Origin: Desulfuribacillus stibiiarsenatis
Lineage (GTDB): Bacteria; Bacillota; Bacilli; Desulfuribacillales; Desulfuribacillaceae
Length of the DNA: 64,000 nucleotides
Assembly: GCF_001742305.1 (NCBI RefSeq)
Contig: NZ_MJAT01000036.1
Span: 1-64,000, forward strand
Direction: 5' to 3'
Part shown: positions 25,280 to 35,652 of the stretch, one piece after another
Numbering within the stretch: the stretch's first letter is position 1
Layout of the letters: every line of letters begins with the position of its first letter
Translations under genes and position numbers: made by a program
Notes under the pieces: model-generated
Seen by the model: only the letters and a program-made list of their open reading frames with translations
What the model was told of the DNA's origin: nothing
Database searches by the model: none

Positions 25280-26521
25280 ATGAGTATTATTAAAGATATT
25301 GCATTAGCGTCAGAAGGGCATTTAAAAATAGATTGGGTTAAACAAAATATGCCTGTGTTAAATCGCATCCGCGAGCAGTTTGAAAAAGAAAAGCCATTCC
25401 AAGGGTTGAAGGTAGCAATTTCTCTTCATTTAGAAGCAAAAACTGCATACTTAGCGAAAGTTGTACAAGCTGGCGGTGCTGAAGTAGCGATTACTGGTAG
25501 TAACCCGCTTTCTACGCAAGATGATGTTGCGGCAGCGCTAGTGGAAGATGGTTTACATGTATTCTCTATGTACAATCCAGAACCAGAATTATATCATAAT
25601 ATGATGCTTAAAACTTTGGATTTCGGACCGGATTTAATTATTGACGACGGTGGCGACTTAGTTTCAATTCTTCACACAGAGCGTAGAGATTTACTAGCAA
25701 ACGTTCGTGGTGGGGCGGAAGAAACAACGACAGGAATTGTCCGTTTAAAGGCAATGGAGAACAAGGGTGAATTAGAATTCCCAATGGTTGCAGTAAATGA
25801 TGCATTTTGCAAATATTTATTCGATAACCGCTATGGAACAGGCCAATCCGTCTGGGATGGTGTTAACCATACAACGAACCTTGTTGTCGCTGGTAAAACT
25901 GTTGTAGTTATTGGATATGGTTGGTGCGGTAAAGGTGTTGCGTTACGAGCTAAGGGATTAGGAGCTAAGGTAATTGTAACTGAAATCGATGCGATTAAGG
26001 CAACAGAAGCAATCATGGACGGATTCGCAGTGATGAATATGGAAGAAGCAGCGAAACATGGTGACTATTTCGTAACAGTAACTGGCAATATTAATGTAAT
26101 TCGTGGAGTGCATTACAAAAACATGAAGAATGGTGCAATCATGTGTAATGCTGGTCATTTTGATATTGAAATTAATAAACCCGAATTAGATGCTATGTCT
26201 GTTAGTAAACGTCGTGTTCGTAAAGATATTGAAGAATATCAATTAGAAGATGGTAGAAAGCTTTATTTATTAGCAGAAGGAAGACTTGTGAACTTAGCTG
26301 CTGGAAATGGTCATCCGGCGGAGATTATGGATATGACATTTGCTCTTCAAGCGATGAGCTTGAAGTATGTTAATGAGAATTATAAGAGTATTGGCAAGCA
26401 AGTATTGAATGTTCCGTACATCATCGATGAACAAGTAGCGAAATATAAGCTAGAAGCTCTAGGGATTTCGATTGATTCTTTAACAGATGAGCAAGCGAAG
26501 TACCTAGATAGTTGGAAATAG
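25280..26521 (+). CDS. ahcY: adenosylhomocysteinase (S-adenosylhomocysteine hydrolase)
   Basis: 413 aa from ATG 25280, six bases after AGGAGGG; a reading from TTG 25235 lacks such a site. NAD-binding VVVIGYGWCGKGVALRAKG near residue 210, catalytic-region LHLEAKTAYLA and ETTTGIVRLKAM, and C-terminal LAAGNGHPAEIMDMTFALQA are diagnostic. It splits S-adenosylhomocysteine to adenosine and homocysteine, relieving inhibition of methyltransferases. It is of the shorter form common in archaea and thermophilic or anaerobic bacteria. B. subtilis uses the Pfs/LuxS route instead, so presence here is a lineage trait. Confidence 0.93.
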   Translation: MSIIKDIALASEGHLKIDWVKQNMPVLNRIREQFEKEKPFQGLKVAISLHLEAKTAYLAKVVQAGGAEVAITGSNPLSTQDDVAAALVEDGLHVFSMYNPEPELYHNMMLKTLDFGPDLIIDDGGDLVSILHTERRDLLANVRGGAEETTTGIVRLKAMENKGELEFPMVAVNDAFCKYLFDNRYGTGQSVWDGVNHTTNLVVAGKTVVVIGYGWCGKGVALRAKGLGAKVIVTEIDAIKATEAIMDGFAVMNMEEAAKHGDYFVTVTGNINVIRGVHYKNMKNGAIMCNAGHFDIEINKPELDAMSVSKRRVRKDIEEYQLEDGRKLYLLAEGRLVNLAAGNGHPAEIMDMTFALQAMSLKYVNENYKSIGKQVLNVPYIIDEQVAKYKLEALGISIDSLTDEQAKYLDSWK

Positions 26522-26553
26522 AACGGGAAAATAGAACTATTTTTCAATAATAT

Positions 26554-26588
26554 TAAAAATCTTGCATAATATATGCAGGATTTTTTTA
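26554..26588 (+). terminator. intrinsic terminator after ahcY
   Basis: AATCTTGCAT pairs with ATGCAGGATT (one G-T pair) around AATAT, with A and T runs on both sides. Confidence 0.85.
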
Positions 26589-26609
26589 TTTTGTAGAGAA
26601 AAGTATATA

Positions 26610-26637
26610 AAAGTGGTTTAAAGTGGTGGAAAGTGGT
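26610..26637 (+). promoter_or_regulatory. three MraZ-box repeats
   Basis: AAAGTGGT occurs at 26610, 26620 and 26630, an exact 10-bp period on one DNA face. MraZ proteins bind direct repeats of this kind (for example AAAGTG repeats in mollicutes and TGGG repeats in E. coli) to autoregulate the dcw operon. They lie 32 bp upstream of the mraZ start and just after a weak -10 (TATATA at 26604). Confidence 0.85.
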
Positions 26638-26668
26638 GAATGAATTCGGGAAAGGGGAGTGGAAGAAC

Positions 26669-27100
26669 GTGTTCATGGGAGAATACCAACATGCAATGGA
26701 TGGAAAAGGAAGAATTATTATGCCTGCAAAATTGCGTGACGGTCTCGGGGATACGTTTATTATCACTCGCGGATTAGAAAACTGCTTGTTTGTATACCCA
26801 AGGAAAGAATGGGAACAACTAGAATTAAAACTAAAAGCCCTACCATTTACGAAAAAGGATGTTCGTGCTTTTACCCGCTTTCTCTTGTCTGGTGCCATTG
26901 ATGTGGAAGTAGATAAACAGGGTCGTGTTCTCATTCCTAATAATCTTCGCGAATTTGCAGGGATTGACCGAGATTGTGTAATTATCGGCGTTTCCTCAAG
27001 GGTGGAAATTTGGAGTAAAGAACGATGGGAAGAGTACTCTACTGCTGCTGATGCATCTTTTGAAGAAATAGCAGAAACAATAGTGGATTTCGAATTATAA
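26669..27100 (+). CDS. mraZ: transcriptional regulator MraZ
   Basis: 143 aa. GTG 26669 gives the conserved start (M)[18 protein letters not shown], about nine bases after AGGGGAG. Two AbrB-like SpoVT repeats are seen: [14 protein letters not shown] near residue 12 and [18 protein letters not shown] near 85. MraZ forms ring oligomers that bind the repeats in its promoter and control the division cluster. First gene of the dcw operon; rsmH follows after 43 bp. Confidence 0.95.
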   Translation: MFMGEYQHAMDGKGRIIMPAKLRDGLGDTFIITRGLENCLFVYPRKEWEQLELKLKALPFTKKDVRAFTRFLLSGAIDVEVDKQGRVLIPNNLREFAGIDRDCVIIGVSSRVEIWSKERWEEYSTAADASFEEIAETIVDFEL

Positions 27101-27143
27101 AATCTTTTTTGTATGAAAATGGTAGGATGAATGGAGCGGTTCA

Positions 27144-28079
27144 ATGAGTTTCCAACATGTCACGGTACTTGCTAATGAGGCAGTAGAAGCTTTAAATGTC
27201 ACACCAGGCAAGGTCTATGTGGACGGCACTTTGGGTGGCGCAGGCCATAGCAAAAAAATTGCAAATATGCTACAGACGACTGGAGTATTAATTTGCCTAG
27301 ATCAAGATGATGTAGCAATAGAGAATGCAAAAACAGCGCTTGCTGACTATCAATCGGTTGTTCGTATTGTAAAAACGAATTTTCGGTACATAGATGAAGT
27401 AATCCAACAACAAGGATTTGAAAAGGTAGATGGAATACTATTTGATTTGGGAGTATCATCACCACAATTAGATGAAGGCGAAAGAGGTTTTAGTTACAAC
27501 CATGACGCACCATTAGATATGCGTATGGATCGCAAACAAACATTAACAGCATATGAAATTGTGAATCAATGGTCTGAAAAAGATATCGCACACATCTTGA
27601 TTGCTTACGGTGAAGAGAAGTTCTCTAGAAAAATCGCTAAGGATATCATCAAACATAGAAGTAATAAACCGATTGAAACAACAGGGGAGCTAGTAGAAAT
27701 TATCAAGGAATCGATTCCGGCTCCTGCGCGCAGAACAGGTCCTCATCCAGCGAAACGAAGCTTTCAAGCAATCCGCATAGCCGTCAACGACGAATTAGGT
27801 GCACTTCAAGAGGTTTTAGATAAAGGTATACAATTATTAGCTGCTGGAGGAAGAATGGCAGTCATTACGTTTCATTCTCTAGAAGACCGTATCGTAAAAA
27901 AGACATTTCAAAAATATGTAGGTGGGTGCATTTGTCCACCAGGATTTCCTCAATGTGCATGTGGCAGAATATCTGCTTTCAAGCTAGTAAATCGTAAAGC
28001 AATAGAGCCATCTGACACGGAAGTGGAAGGGAATCCTAGAGCAAGATCCGCAAAGCTTAGAGTCATAGAAAAGTTATGA
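27144..28079 (+). CDS. rsmH: 16S rRNA m4C1402 methyltransferase RsmH (MraW)
   Basis: 311 aa. FQHVTVLANEAVEALNV, then the SAM site VYVDGTLGGAGHSKKI near residue 24, FDLGVSSPQLDEGERGFSY near 100, and SLEDRIVKK near 245 are RsmH signatures. It N4-methylates C1402 in the ribosomal decoding centre. TGGAGCGG precedes ATG by six bases. Confidence 0.95.
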   Translation: MSFQHVTVLANEAVEALNVTPGKVYVDGTLGGAGHSKKIANMLQTTGVLICLDQDDVAIENAKTALADYQSVVRIVKTNFRYIDEVIQQQGFEKVDGILFDLGVSSPQLDEGERGFSYNHDAPLDMRMDRKQTLTAYEIVNQWSEKDIAHILIAYGEEKFSRKIAKDIIKHRSNKPIETTGELVEIIKESIPAPARRTGPHPAKRSFQAIRIAVNDELGALQEVLDKGIQLLAAGGRMAVITFHSLEDRIVKKTFQKYVGGCICPPGFPQCACGRISAFKLVNRKAIEPSDTEVEGNPRARSAKLRVIEKL

Positions 28080-28103
28080 TAATATGGGAGGTTCATTAAG
28101 AAT

Positions 28104-28514
28104 ATGGCGTATTCGATACAAGATATGAAATACAACCAGAATATGTTTGTTGACACTAGGATTTCTTCTAAGGTAGGATTACAAAGTAAAGTTGGCCTAC
28201 ATACATTTGATAAACTAGTAGTTTTAGTATTCCTTGCTTTATCTATTGCAGCCTCAGGTGTGTTAGTTTCCAAGTACGTGATTGCAACAGAATTAACTTA
28301 CCAAAAGCAAGAATTACAAAAACAGATTGTTTCTTATCAAGAATTGAATTCCCAATTGGAAATGAAAATTGCAGAATTATCATCCCCAGAACGGGTATAT
28401 GAAATAGCAATAAATGATATCGGCATGATGACAGCACCTCCAGATAAAGTGAAAATCATTCATCGTGTGCGTGTTGCTGAGGTGGAATCTAACTATGTTG
28501 GAATCGCAAATTAA
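28104..28514 (+). CDS. ftsL: cell division protein FtsL
   Basis: 136 aa bitopic protein: cytoplasmic N-terminus of about 35 residues, one membrane helix (LVVLVFLALSIAASGVLVSK), then an extracytoplasmic coiled coil with ELTYQKQELQKQIVSYQELN and a terminal ERVYEIAINDIGM block typical of FtsL. It pairs with DivIC and DivIB in the divisome. GGGAGG lies 13 bases before ATG. Ends inside the start of pbpB. Confidence 0.88.
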   Translation: MAYSIQDMKYNQNMFVDTRISSKVGLQSKVGLHTFDKLVVLVFLALSIAASGVLVSKYVIATELTYQKQELQKQIVSYQELNSQLEMKIAELSSPERVYEIAINDIGMMTAPPDKVKIIHRVRVAEVESNYVGIAN

Positions 28515-30660
28515 TGAAAAAGTAAAAAAAAGAGTGAACAGGCGTGCCATTGCTATCGGACTAGCAATGGCTGTACTTATTTTATCCGTCATTTTTAGAG
28601 TGAGCTATATACAGGTGGTACAAGCAGATCAATTGATAGAAGAAGCAGCTGTAATATGGAACAAGAATAGCACCTTATCCCCAAAACGTGGGATGGTTTT
28701 AGATAGAAATGGTGGTAGGTTGGCGTATAACGCAAAGGCTTATACAATTATTGCACATCCTAACGATATTATAGATCCTGTGAATACTGCTAGAAAATTA
28801 TCAACCGTGATTAATATGTCGGAACAGAGAATCTATGAATTAATTACTAGAAAAGGGTATCAAGTAGAATTAGGACCAGGTGGACGTAAAGTATCGGAAG
28901 ATGTTCTTAACCAAGTCAAAGCGTTAGAGCTCCCGGGTATTTCTTCGATGGAAGAGACAATTCGATTCTATCCAAACTCAGCATTTGCTTCCCATGTGGT
29001 AGGGTTTATTAACGCAGAAGAAATAGGGGTTACTGGTGTTGAGCAAGTATTTAATAATGATTTAAAGGGTATTGAAGGAAAGATTTCGTACATAACAGAT
29101 GGTCGCCGACGAGAAATCCCAGCAGGAGTAAAGAGTTACGAGCCAGCACAAGACGGGAATAACATTGTATTAACGATTGATCAGAATATCCAACATTATG
29201 TAGAACGTGCCATTGATCAGGCAATGGATATATATAAGCCTAAAAATATTACGGCAATTGTAGCAGATCCAAACACTGGAGAAATCCTAGCTATTGCAAA
29301 TCGTCCACATTTTAACTTAAATCATATCACGATGGAAGATAGCAAAAATATTTATCAGAATTTAGCATTAAGCCAGTTTGAACCTGGCTCTACATTTAAA
29401 TTGATAACGATGGCAGCTGCCCTAGAAGAAAAAGTAGTGAGTTTAGATGACAAATTCGTAGACAATGGTAGTATAACTGTTCCTGGTGGAACAATTCGAA
29501 CTTGGAACAGAATTGGATTTGGTGAAATTGATTTTTTAACAGCACTAGAACGTTCTAGTAACGTTGGTTTTGTCAAATTAGGGCTAGAGAAATTAGGACA
29601 AGAGAAATTATTTCATTATATTGAGAAATTCGGATTTGGTAAACAATCAGGGATTGAATTACCAAATGAAATGAAAGGGAATATCTTTGCCAATCGTCGA
29701 TTGTATCCGATTGAAGTCGCAACTACTTCTTTTGGACAAGGGATTGCAGTTACACCTCTACAACAAATACAAGCAGTTTCTGCTATTGCAAATGGTGGGA
29801 AACTATTAAAACCAACAATTATTAAAGAAATTAGTCGGATGGAAGGTAATCATAAGGTAGTTATAAAGAAACATGAACCAATCGTAGTCAATACAGTAAT
29901 CTCAGAACAGACAGCACAGACTATGCGCGAGGCTATGGAGTCAGTGGTAAATCATGGATCAGGGACAAAGGCTAGAATTGATGGTTATCGTGTGGCAGGT
30001 AAGACTGGAACAGCACAAAAGGTAGGATCCGATGGTGTATATCGCGATGATCGCCATATCGTATCGTTCATTGGATTTGCACCAGCAGATCAACCGAAAC
30101 TTATCATTTATATAGCTGTTGACGAACCGAACTCCTCTGATAGCTATGGTAGTACGGTGTCTGCACCAATCTTTAAAGAAATAATGCAAGATTCTTTGCA
30201 TTATTTAGGAATCAAAGCTAAAGAAGAACATCGTCTAGTAATGACTGAAGACCATGTAACAATTGATGCCTATGTTGGGAAATTTGTTACCGAGTCGATT
30301 ATCGACGCAGAAGAAAAGGGACTAATAGTAAAGCTAATAGGTAACGGAAATTATGTAGTAAAACAAAATCTACGAAAAAACGAAATTGTGCCAAAAGAGA
30401 CTGAAATTATTTTTGTCACTGGCGGTGAAAAGGGCGAAGTATCACCTATGGCGCTATTAATTCCTAAATTTGATGGTATGTCAAAAAGAGAAGCTATAGA
30501 GCTTTTACAAATACTAGATATGAAATATGAATTGATTGGTGAAGGTTATGTAGTAGAGCAAAGTAAACCGGTAGAAAGTGCATACTCAAAAGGTGACGTC
30601 ATCCGAATTAATTTACAGCCGAAATCTGTCAACGTTCTAAACCCGTCCTCCAATGAATAA
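28495..30660 (+). CDS. pbpB: division transpeptidase PBP2B (FtsI family) with PASTA domains
   Basis: 721 aa from ATG 28495, nine bases after GAGGTGG and inside ftsL by 20 bp. One N-terminal membrane helix (AIGLAMAVLILSVIFRVSYI), a dimerisation domain with RGMVLDRNGG, then the transpeptidase: FEPGSTFK with active Ser near residue 299, ERSSNVG near 354, AGKTGTAQK near 502. Two PASTA-like repeats end the protein (about 580-715). It cross-links septal peptidoglycan. A second, related gene follows and is assigned to sporulation by length and order. Confidence 0.92.
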   Translation: MLESQINEKVKKRVNRRAIAIGLAMAVLILSVIFRVSYIQVVQADQLIEEAAVIWNKNSTLSPKRGMVLDRNGGRLAYNAKAYTIIAHPNDIIDPVNTARKLSTVINMSEQRIYELITRKGYQVELGPGGRKVSEDVLNQVKALELPGISSMEETIRFYPNSAFASHVVGFINAEEIGVTGVEQVFNNDLKGIEGKISYITDGRRREIPAGVKSYEPAQDGNNIVLTIDQNIQHYVERAIDQAMDIYKPKNITAIVADPNTGEILAIANRPHFNLNHITMEDSKNIYQNLALSQFEPGSTFKLITMAAALEEKVVSLDDKFVDNGSITVPGGTIRTWNRIGFGEIDFLTALERSSNVGFVKLGLEKLGQEKLFHYIEKFGFGKQSGIELPNEMKGNIFANRRLYPIEVATTSFGQGIAVTPLQQIQAVSAIANGGKLLKPTIIKEISRMEGNHKVVIKKHEPIVVNTVISEQTAQTMREAMESVVNHGSGTKARIDGYRVAGKTGTAQKVGSDGVYRDDRHIVSFIGFAPADQPKLIIYIAVDEPNSSDSYGSTVSAPIFKEIMQDSLHYLGIKAKEEHRLVMTEDHVTIDAYVGKFVTESIIDAEEKGLIVKLIGNGNYVVKQNLRKNEIVPKETEIIFVTGGEKGEVSPMALLIPKFDGMSKREAIELLQILDMKYELIGEGYVVEQSKPVESAYSKGDVIRINLQPKSVNVLNPSSNE

Positions 30661-30707
30661 TTTTTCTTAAGAGCGAGAGTTTTGTCTTAAGAGGGGGACT
30701 GCTTATC

Positions 30708-32621
30708 ATGAGAGTTACACATATGATCATTAGAAAACGGACGTATATAGTTTTACTAATGGTCATATTTATTTTTGTTGGATTAATTTTCCGTTTGGGG
30801 TATTTACAGTTGTATAAGACTCATTGGCTAACAGATAAAGCCGAAGATCTATGGAGAAGGGATATTCCTGTGGAAGGGAAACGAGGGAAAATCCTTGATC
30901 AATCAGAGAAAGAACTCGTGTACAATATTAGTGCTCCTACTGTAATTGCAATACCAGCACAAATAAAAGATAAAGAAATGACTGCAGAAAAATTGGCGCC
31001 TATCCTTAATATGTCACAAGAAAAGATATTTCAGTTGATTAGTAAAAGAACATTGATGGTATACCTAGCCCCAGGTGGAAGAAAAATTAGTGAGGATGTC
31101 GCAAATCAAATTTTACGGTTAAGATTACCGGGGATTGCTCTAACAGAAGAGAATAGGCGCTACTATCCCTACGGCAGTTTAGCTGCGCATGTACTGGGTT
31201 TTACTGGAATTGACAATCAAGGACTGACCGGCATTGAATTAGTGTATGACGATAAGTTGAAAGGCCAAAGGGGAAGTATTTCATTTTTCTCAGATGCAAA
31301 GGGTCGAGAAATACCGAATGAAAGAGATTTCTATAAGGAACCAATCCATGGGCTTGACCTCGTATTAACACTTGATTTGAATATTCAGAAGTTTGTAGAA
31401 AGAGAGTTAGATAAGGCAATAGAGAAATATAATCCCGAAGGCATTGTTGCCTTAGTAATGAATCCGAATACTGGGGCAGTACTCGGGATGGCAAACCGCC
31501 CTACGTATTTTCCTAGTGATTACAAAAATTATCCGCAAGAAGTATATAATCGTAATCTAGCAATCTGGAAAACTTTTGAGCCCGGATCAACCTTTAAGAT
31601 TGTGACTATCGCTGCCGCACTTGAGGAAGGTAAGGTGAATTTAAAGGAGAGTTTTTTTGATCCTGGATTTATTCTTGTGGCAAATCATAGAATCCGTTGT
31701 TGGAAAGCAGGCGGGCATGGGCAACAAAGTTTTTTACAAGTAGTTGAGAACTCTTGCAACCCTGGTTTCGTAACATTGGGACAGAGATTAGGAGAAGAGT
31801 TACTATTCTCCTATATTCGGAAATTAGGTTTTGGCCAAAAAACAAATATAGATTTACCAGGAGAAGCTTCTGGTCTATTATTTAAACCTTCGCAAGTAGG
31901 GCCACTAGAATTAGCAACTACTGCTTTTGGGCAGGGGGTATCGGTTACTCCGATTCAACAAGTTGCAGCAGTATCTGCTATCATAAATGGTGGGCAAAAG
32001 GTACAACCACATATCGTCAAAGGTTGGAAAGATCCTGTCACGAACATGTATGTCATTAAAAATGAGTTGGAAAAAGGTGAACGGGTCATTAGTGCGGAAA
32101 CATCAGAACTAGTGCGACTGACATTAGAAAGCGTAGTAGCGAACGGAACTGGTAAAAATGCTTACATTGATGGTTATCGTGTGGGAGGAAAAACAGGAAC
32201 TGCACAGAAAGTAGGCCCAGATGGAAGGTATTTAAAGAATAATCACATAGTATCTTTTATTGGATTCGCCCCTGCTGATAAGCCAGAAGTGGTAGTCTAT
32301 GTAGCTGTCGATAATCCGCAAGGGATACAATTCGGAGGTCTAGTTACTGCGCCAATCGTAAAAGGCATTATGGAAGATACTTTGCAGTATTTAAAAGTAG
32401 AAAAAAGAAAAGATCAACTGGAGTTAGAATATCGTTATGATGACACAAGATATTATGATGTTCCAAACTTAATTGGCCAAGATATAAAGGATGTAAGAAA
32501 GAATTTGCAGCATTTTCAATTAGAGATTATCGGTGAGGGAAACAAAGTAATCAACCAATTACCTAAGGGTGATCAAAGGTTACCAGGGGATACAATGATT
32601 CGTGTGTATTTAGGAAATTAG
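30708..32621 (+). CDS. spoVD: sporulation transpeptidase SpoVD (FtsI family, one PASTA domain)
   Basis: 637 aa, matching SpoVD rather than PBP2B. N-terminal membrane helix (VLLMVIFIFVGLIFRLGYLQ), RGKILDQSEKELVYN, active-site FEPGSTFKIVT near residue 293, ENSCNPGF (the SxN motif as S-C-N), GGKTGTAQKVG near 493, and a single C-terminal PASTA domain. In B. subtilis it makes spore cortex peptidoglycan together with SpoVE. GAGGGGG precedes ATG 30708 by about 11 bases; ATG 30723 is an alternative start. The gap of 47 bp may hold its own promoter. Confidence 0.9.
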   Translation: MRVTHMIIRKRTYIVLLMVIFIFVGLIFRLGYLQLYKTHWLTDKAEDLWRRDIPVEGKRGKILDQSEKELVYNISAPTVIAIPAQIKDKEMTAEKLAPILNMSQEKIFQLISKRTLMVYLAPGGRKISEDVANQILRLRLPGIALTEENRRYYPYGSLAAHVLGFTGIDNQGLTGIELVYDDKLKGQRGSISFFSDAKGREIPNERDFYKEPIHGLDLVLTLDLNIQKFVERELDKAIEKYNPEGIVALVMNPNTGAVLGMANRPTYFPSDYKNYPQEVYNRNLAIWKTFEPGSTFKIVTIAAALEEGKVNLKESFFDPGFILVANHRIRCWKAGGHGQQSFLQVVENSCNPGFVTLGQRLGEELLFSYIRKLGFGQKTNIDLPGEASGLLFKPSQVGPLELATTAFGQGVSVTPIQQVAAVSAIINGGQKVQPHIVKGWKDPVTNMYVIKNELEKGERVISAETSELVRLTLESVVANGTGKNAYIDGYRVGGKTGTAQKVGPDGRYLKNNHIVSFIGFAPADKPEVVVYVAVDNPQGIQFGGLVTAPIVKGIMEDTLQYLKVEKRKDQLELEYRYDDTRYYDVPNLIGQDIKDVRKNLQHFQLEIIGEGNKVINQLPKGDQRLPGDTMIRVYLGN

Positions 32622-32686
32622 ATTCCGATAGACACCAATCGAATAGAAGTTTAAAATAGAGGTTAGTAAATTTGGGAGGTAGAAAC

Positions 32687-34183
32687 ATGAAGATATCTGA
32701 TTTGTTTCAACCAGTATTACATAAGAAGTTTTTTAATACAGATAATATCGATCATGTTACGATTACGCAAATTACTTCAGACTCTAGGAAAGTCGAATCT
32801 GGTAGTTTATTTGCCTGTGTACCAGGTCATACTGTAGATGGGCATGATTTTGCTGCACAAGCAGTCCAAAAAGGCGCCATAGCAATTCTTTGTGAGCGAC
32901 AGCTAGATATTCCAGTTTTACAAATTGTAGTACCTAACACATCGCAAATCTTGCCACTTATCGCGGATAGGTTTTATGGTCAACCAACAAGGAAGTTAAA
33001 ACTGATAGGAATTACAGGCACGAATGGAAAGACAACGACAACCTATCTGATAGAAAAAATAATGAAAGATTATAGTCTTAAAACTGGTGTGATTGGAACC
33101 ATAGAGATGCGTATTGGTGACGAGCGTTATTCAGTAGAAAATACGACTCCAGAACCTATTACTTTACAGGAAAGTTTTCATAGAATGGTAGTAGCAGGGG
33201 TTGATACAGCAATTATTGAAGTATCTTCGCATGCTTTAGAATTAGGGCGGGTGGCAGGATGCGATTTTGATATCGCTGGATTCACGAATCTCACGCAAGA
33301 CCATCTGGACTTTCATAAAGATATGGATGAATATAAGCGCGCAAAAGCGAAATTATTCAGCAGATTAGGCAACACATATTCATTTGATAAAGGTCAGAAA
33401 TATGCTGTCTTAAACGCGGATGATGATTGTTATGAAGAATTCAAGTTGGCAACAGTAGCACAAGTATTATCTTACGGAATTGAAAAGCCTGCCGATGTGA
33501 GTGCTACTAATTTAAATATTCAACCCGAAGGTGTATCGTTTGTTCTTCACACAGTAGAAGCATCAATGGAAGTACAAATGAAGATGACAGGAAAATTTAG
33601 CGTATATAATGCACTGACAGCAATCTCTGTGTGTTTATTAGAAGGGATTCCTTTATCGAATATAATTACTAGCATAGAGAGTGTTACGAGCGTAGACGGT
33701 AGATTTGAAAAAGTGGATGTTGGGCAGGATTTTACAGTTCTTGTTGATTACGCCCATACATCTGATAGTTTGGAAAACGTTTTGAAAACCATCCAAGAGT
33801 TTGCACAAAAACGTGTGATTACTGTTTTTGGATGTGGTGGAGATCGCGACCGCTCCAAGCGTCCACTAATGGGTGCAGTAGCACGTGAGTATTCTGACTT
33901 TACGATTGTCACTTCGGATAATCCAAGGACGGAAAACCCTACATTGATCTTAGATGATGTGATGGTAGCGTTTGCTGATGCTGCCAGAGATTCATATATC
34001 CGTATAGAAGACAGAACAGAAGCGATTGAATATGCGGTCAACATGGCAGAATCAGGTGATATAATATTAATTGCTGGTAAGGGCCATGAAACCTATCAGA
34101 TTATTGGTAAAATTAAATCAGACTATGATGACCGGTTGGTCGCTAAACAAGCCATCCTGGTGAAAAGAAATTCAAATGGGTAG
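32687..34183 (+). CDS. murE: UDP-MurNAc-tripeptide synthetase, meso-DAP type
   Basis: 498 aa from ATG 32687, five bases after GGGAGGT. SDSRKVESGSLFACVPG near residue 27, ATP site GITGTNGKTTTTYLIEK near 108, FTNLTQDHLDFHKDMDEY near 205, and SDNPRTENP near 411. DNPR is the motif that selects meso-diaminopimelate over lysine. Adds meso-DAP to UDP-MurNAc-L-Ala-D-Glu in the cytoplasm. Confidence 0.95.
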   Translation: MKISDLFQPVLHKKFFNTDNIDHVTITQITSDSRKVESGSLFACVPGHTVDGHDFAAQAVQKGAIAILCERQLDIPVLQIVVPNTSQILPLIADRFYGQPTRKLKLIGITGTNGKTTTTYLIEKIMKDYSLKTGVIGTIEMRIGDERYSVENTTPEPITLQESFHRMVVAGVDTAIIEVSSHALELGRVAGCDFDIAGFTNLTQDHLDFHKDMDEYKRAKAKLFSRLGNTYSFDKGQKYAVLNADDDCYEEFKLATVAQVLSYGIEKPADVSATNLNIQPEGVSFVLHTVEASMEVQMKMTGKFSVYNALTAISVCLLEGIPLSNIITSIESVTSVDGRFEKVDVGQDFTVLVDYAHTSDSLENVLKTIQEFAQKRVITVFGCGGDRDRSKRPLMGAVAREYSDFTIVTSDNPRTENPTLILDDVMVAFADAARDSYIRIEDRTEAIEYAVNMAESGDIILIAGKGHETYQIIGKIKSDYDDRLVAKQAILVKRNSNG

Positions 34184-34198
34184 GAGGAAGCGAGACAC

Positions 34199-35650
34199 AT
34201 GCTGCTAACCCTACAAGGGCTCATTAATTTATTGAACATCGACCAAGAGCAAATACAAACGGTCAATCAACAATCGTTCATGATGAATGACGACAAATTA
34301 TTAGAATTAACGATTAATGGTGTTAGTACAGATACTCGAACGGCAGAAAAGAATCAGTTGTTCGTTCCATTGATTGGAGAAAAATTTAACGGTCATGATT
34401 ACCGTCAAGTTGCATATAATCGTGGTTGTATTGTAACATTTTGGGATCAAAGCATTGTTGTTCCGCAAATTTCAGGTATATATATATTAGTAAACGATAC
34501 CTTACAAGCTCTACAGAATTTTGCACACCAATATAGAAAATCACTAGATATTCAAGTCATTGGAATTACTGGAAGCAACGGAAAGACAACAACCAAGGAC
34601 TTAGTAGCAAGTGTTCTAAGACAAAAATATCAGGTATTTCAAACAAAAGGTAATCTAAATAATCATATAGGTGTACCACTAACGTTGTTGTCCCTTACAA
34701 GTCAAGATGAAATAGCAGTGGTTGAAATGGGTATGAGTGGTTTCGGCGAGATAGCTTTACTGTCCAAAATTGCATCGCCAGACATTGGGATTGTAACGAA
34801 CATTGGAGAAAGTCATATTGAGAATCTCGGAAGTAGAAAAAATATCGGTAAAGCTAAATTTGAGCTACTAGAAAATATGCAAGCTGGGATTGCTCTCGTC
34901 AATGGTGATGATGCAATTATTGAAGAATTAATCGCTGAGTTCCCTGCTGAACATCCGATTCAATTTATACGTTATGCAGTGAATAATGAGAATGCTCAAT
35001 ACTGCGCAAAGATTGTAAATTCTCAAAGCCATCTTATTGGTGCTGAAACTATATTTGATGTAATTCAGAATAATAATGAAAAATTTGCTACCATTACGAC
35101 TCGAGAGCCAGGACAACATAATATATATAATTCTTTAGTGGCATTTGTAACTGGGTTGTTGATGGGTGTCTCAATTGACAAGATTCAAAAAGGCCTGATG
35201 GAAGCAAATCGTACGCCGATGCGTATGGATATTTCTCGTTATCAGAATTCCTATATTATCAATGATGCATATAATTCAAGCCCAACTTCAACAAAAGCAG
35301 CTTTAACTTATATTGCTCAATTATCTGAACCGTTGAAAAAAGTAGTATTGTTAGGTGATATGCTGGAGCTTGGAGAGTATGCAAAGCAATTCCATAAAGA
35401 TATTGGGGAATACACAAACTCATTACCTATCGATGTTGTATTGTGTTATGGGAATGATGCAAAGTACTTTAGTTCAGTTATTAATGGTGCAGAATATTAT
35501 CCAAACGGGACAGAAGATTCACTAATTGAAAGAGTTAAAACTGAATTATCGAATGGATGCATACTTTTATTAAAAGGATCTAGAGGAATGAAATTGGAGA
35601 GGTTTATAGCATTTACGAAAGAAGTATTATCGGAGAATGGGGAGGGCTGA
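34199..35650 (+). CDS. murF: UDP-MurNAc-tripeptide:D-Ala-D-Ala ligase
   Basis: 483 aa. [20 protein letters not shown] near residue 42, ATP site [17 protein letters not shown] near 121, [48 protein letters not shown] near 357, and [16 protein letters not shown]. Adds D-Ala-D-Ala, completing the pentapeptide precursor. TAGGAGG precedes ATG by 11 bases. B. subtilis keeps murF outside this cluster; its place here resembles Clostridia and many other bacteria. Confidence 0.94.
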   Translation: MLLTLQGLINLLNIDQEQIQTVNQQSFMMNDDKLLELTINGVSTDTRTAEKNQLFVPLIGEKFNGHDYRQVAYNRGCIVTFWDQSIVVPQISGIYILVNDTLQALQNFAHQYRKSLDIQVIGITGSNGKTTTKDLVASVLRQKYQVFQTKGNLNNHIGVPLTLLSLTSQDEIAVVEMGMSGFGEIALLSKIASPDIGIVTNIGESHIENLGSRKNIGKAKFELLENMQAGIALVNGDDAIIEELIAEFPAEHPIQFIRYAVNNENAQYCAKIVNSQSHLIGAETIFDVIQNNNEKFATITTREPGQHNIYNSLVAFVTGLLMGVSIDKIQKGLMEANRTPMRMDISRYQNSYIINDAYNSSPTSTKAALTYIAQLSEPLKKVVLLGDMLELGEYAKQFHKDIGEYTNSLPIDVVLCYGNDAKYFSSVINGAEYYPNGTEDSLIERVKTELSNGCILLLKGSRGMKLERFIAFTKEVLSENGEG

Positions 35651-35652
35651 TT

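Noticed and set aside
26610-26637. Short regularly spaced repeats as a possible CRISPR
   Set aside because: Only 8 to 10 bp repeats with no spacers, directly before mraZ; they fit MraZ boxes.
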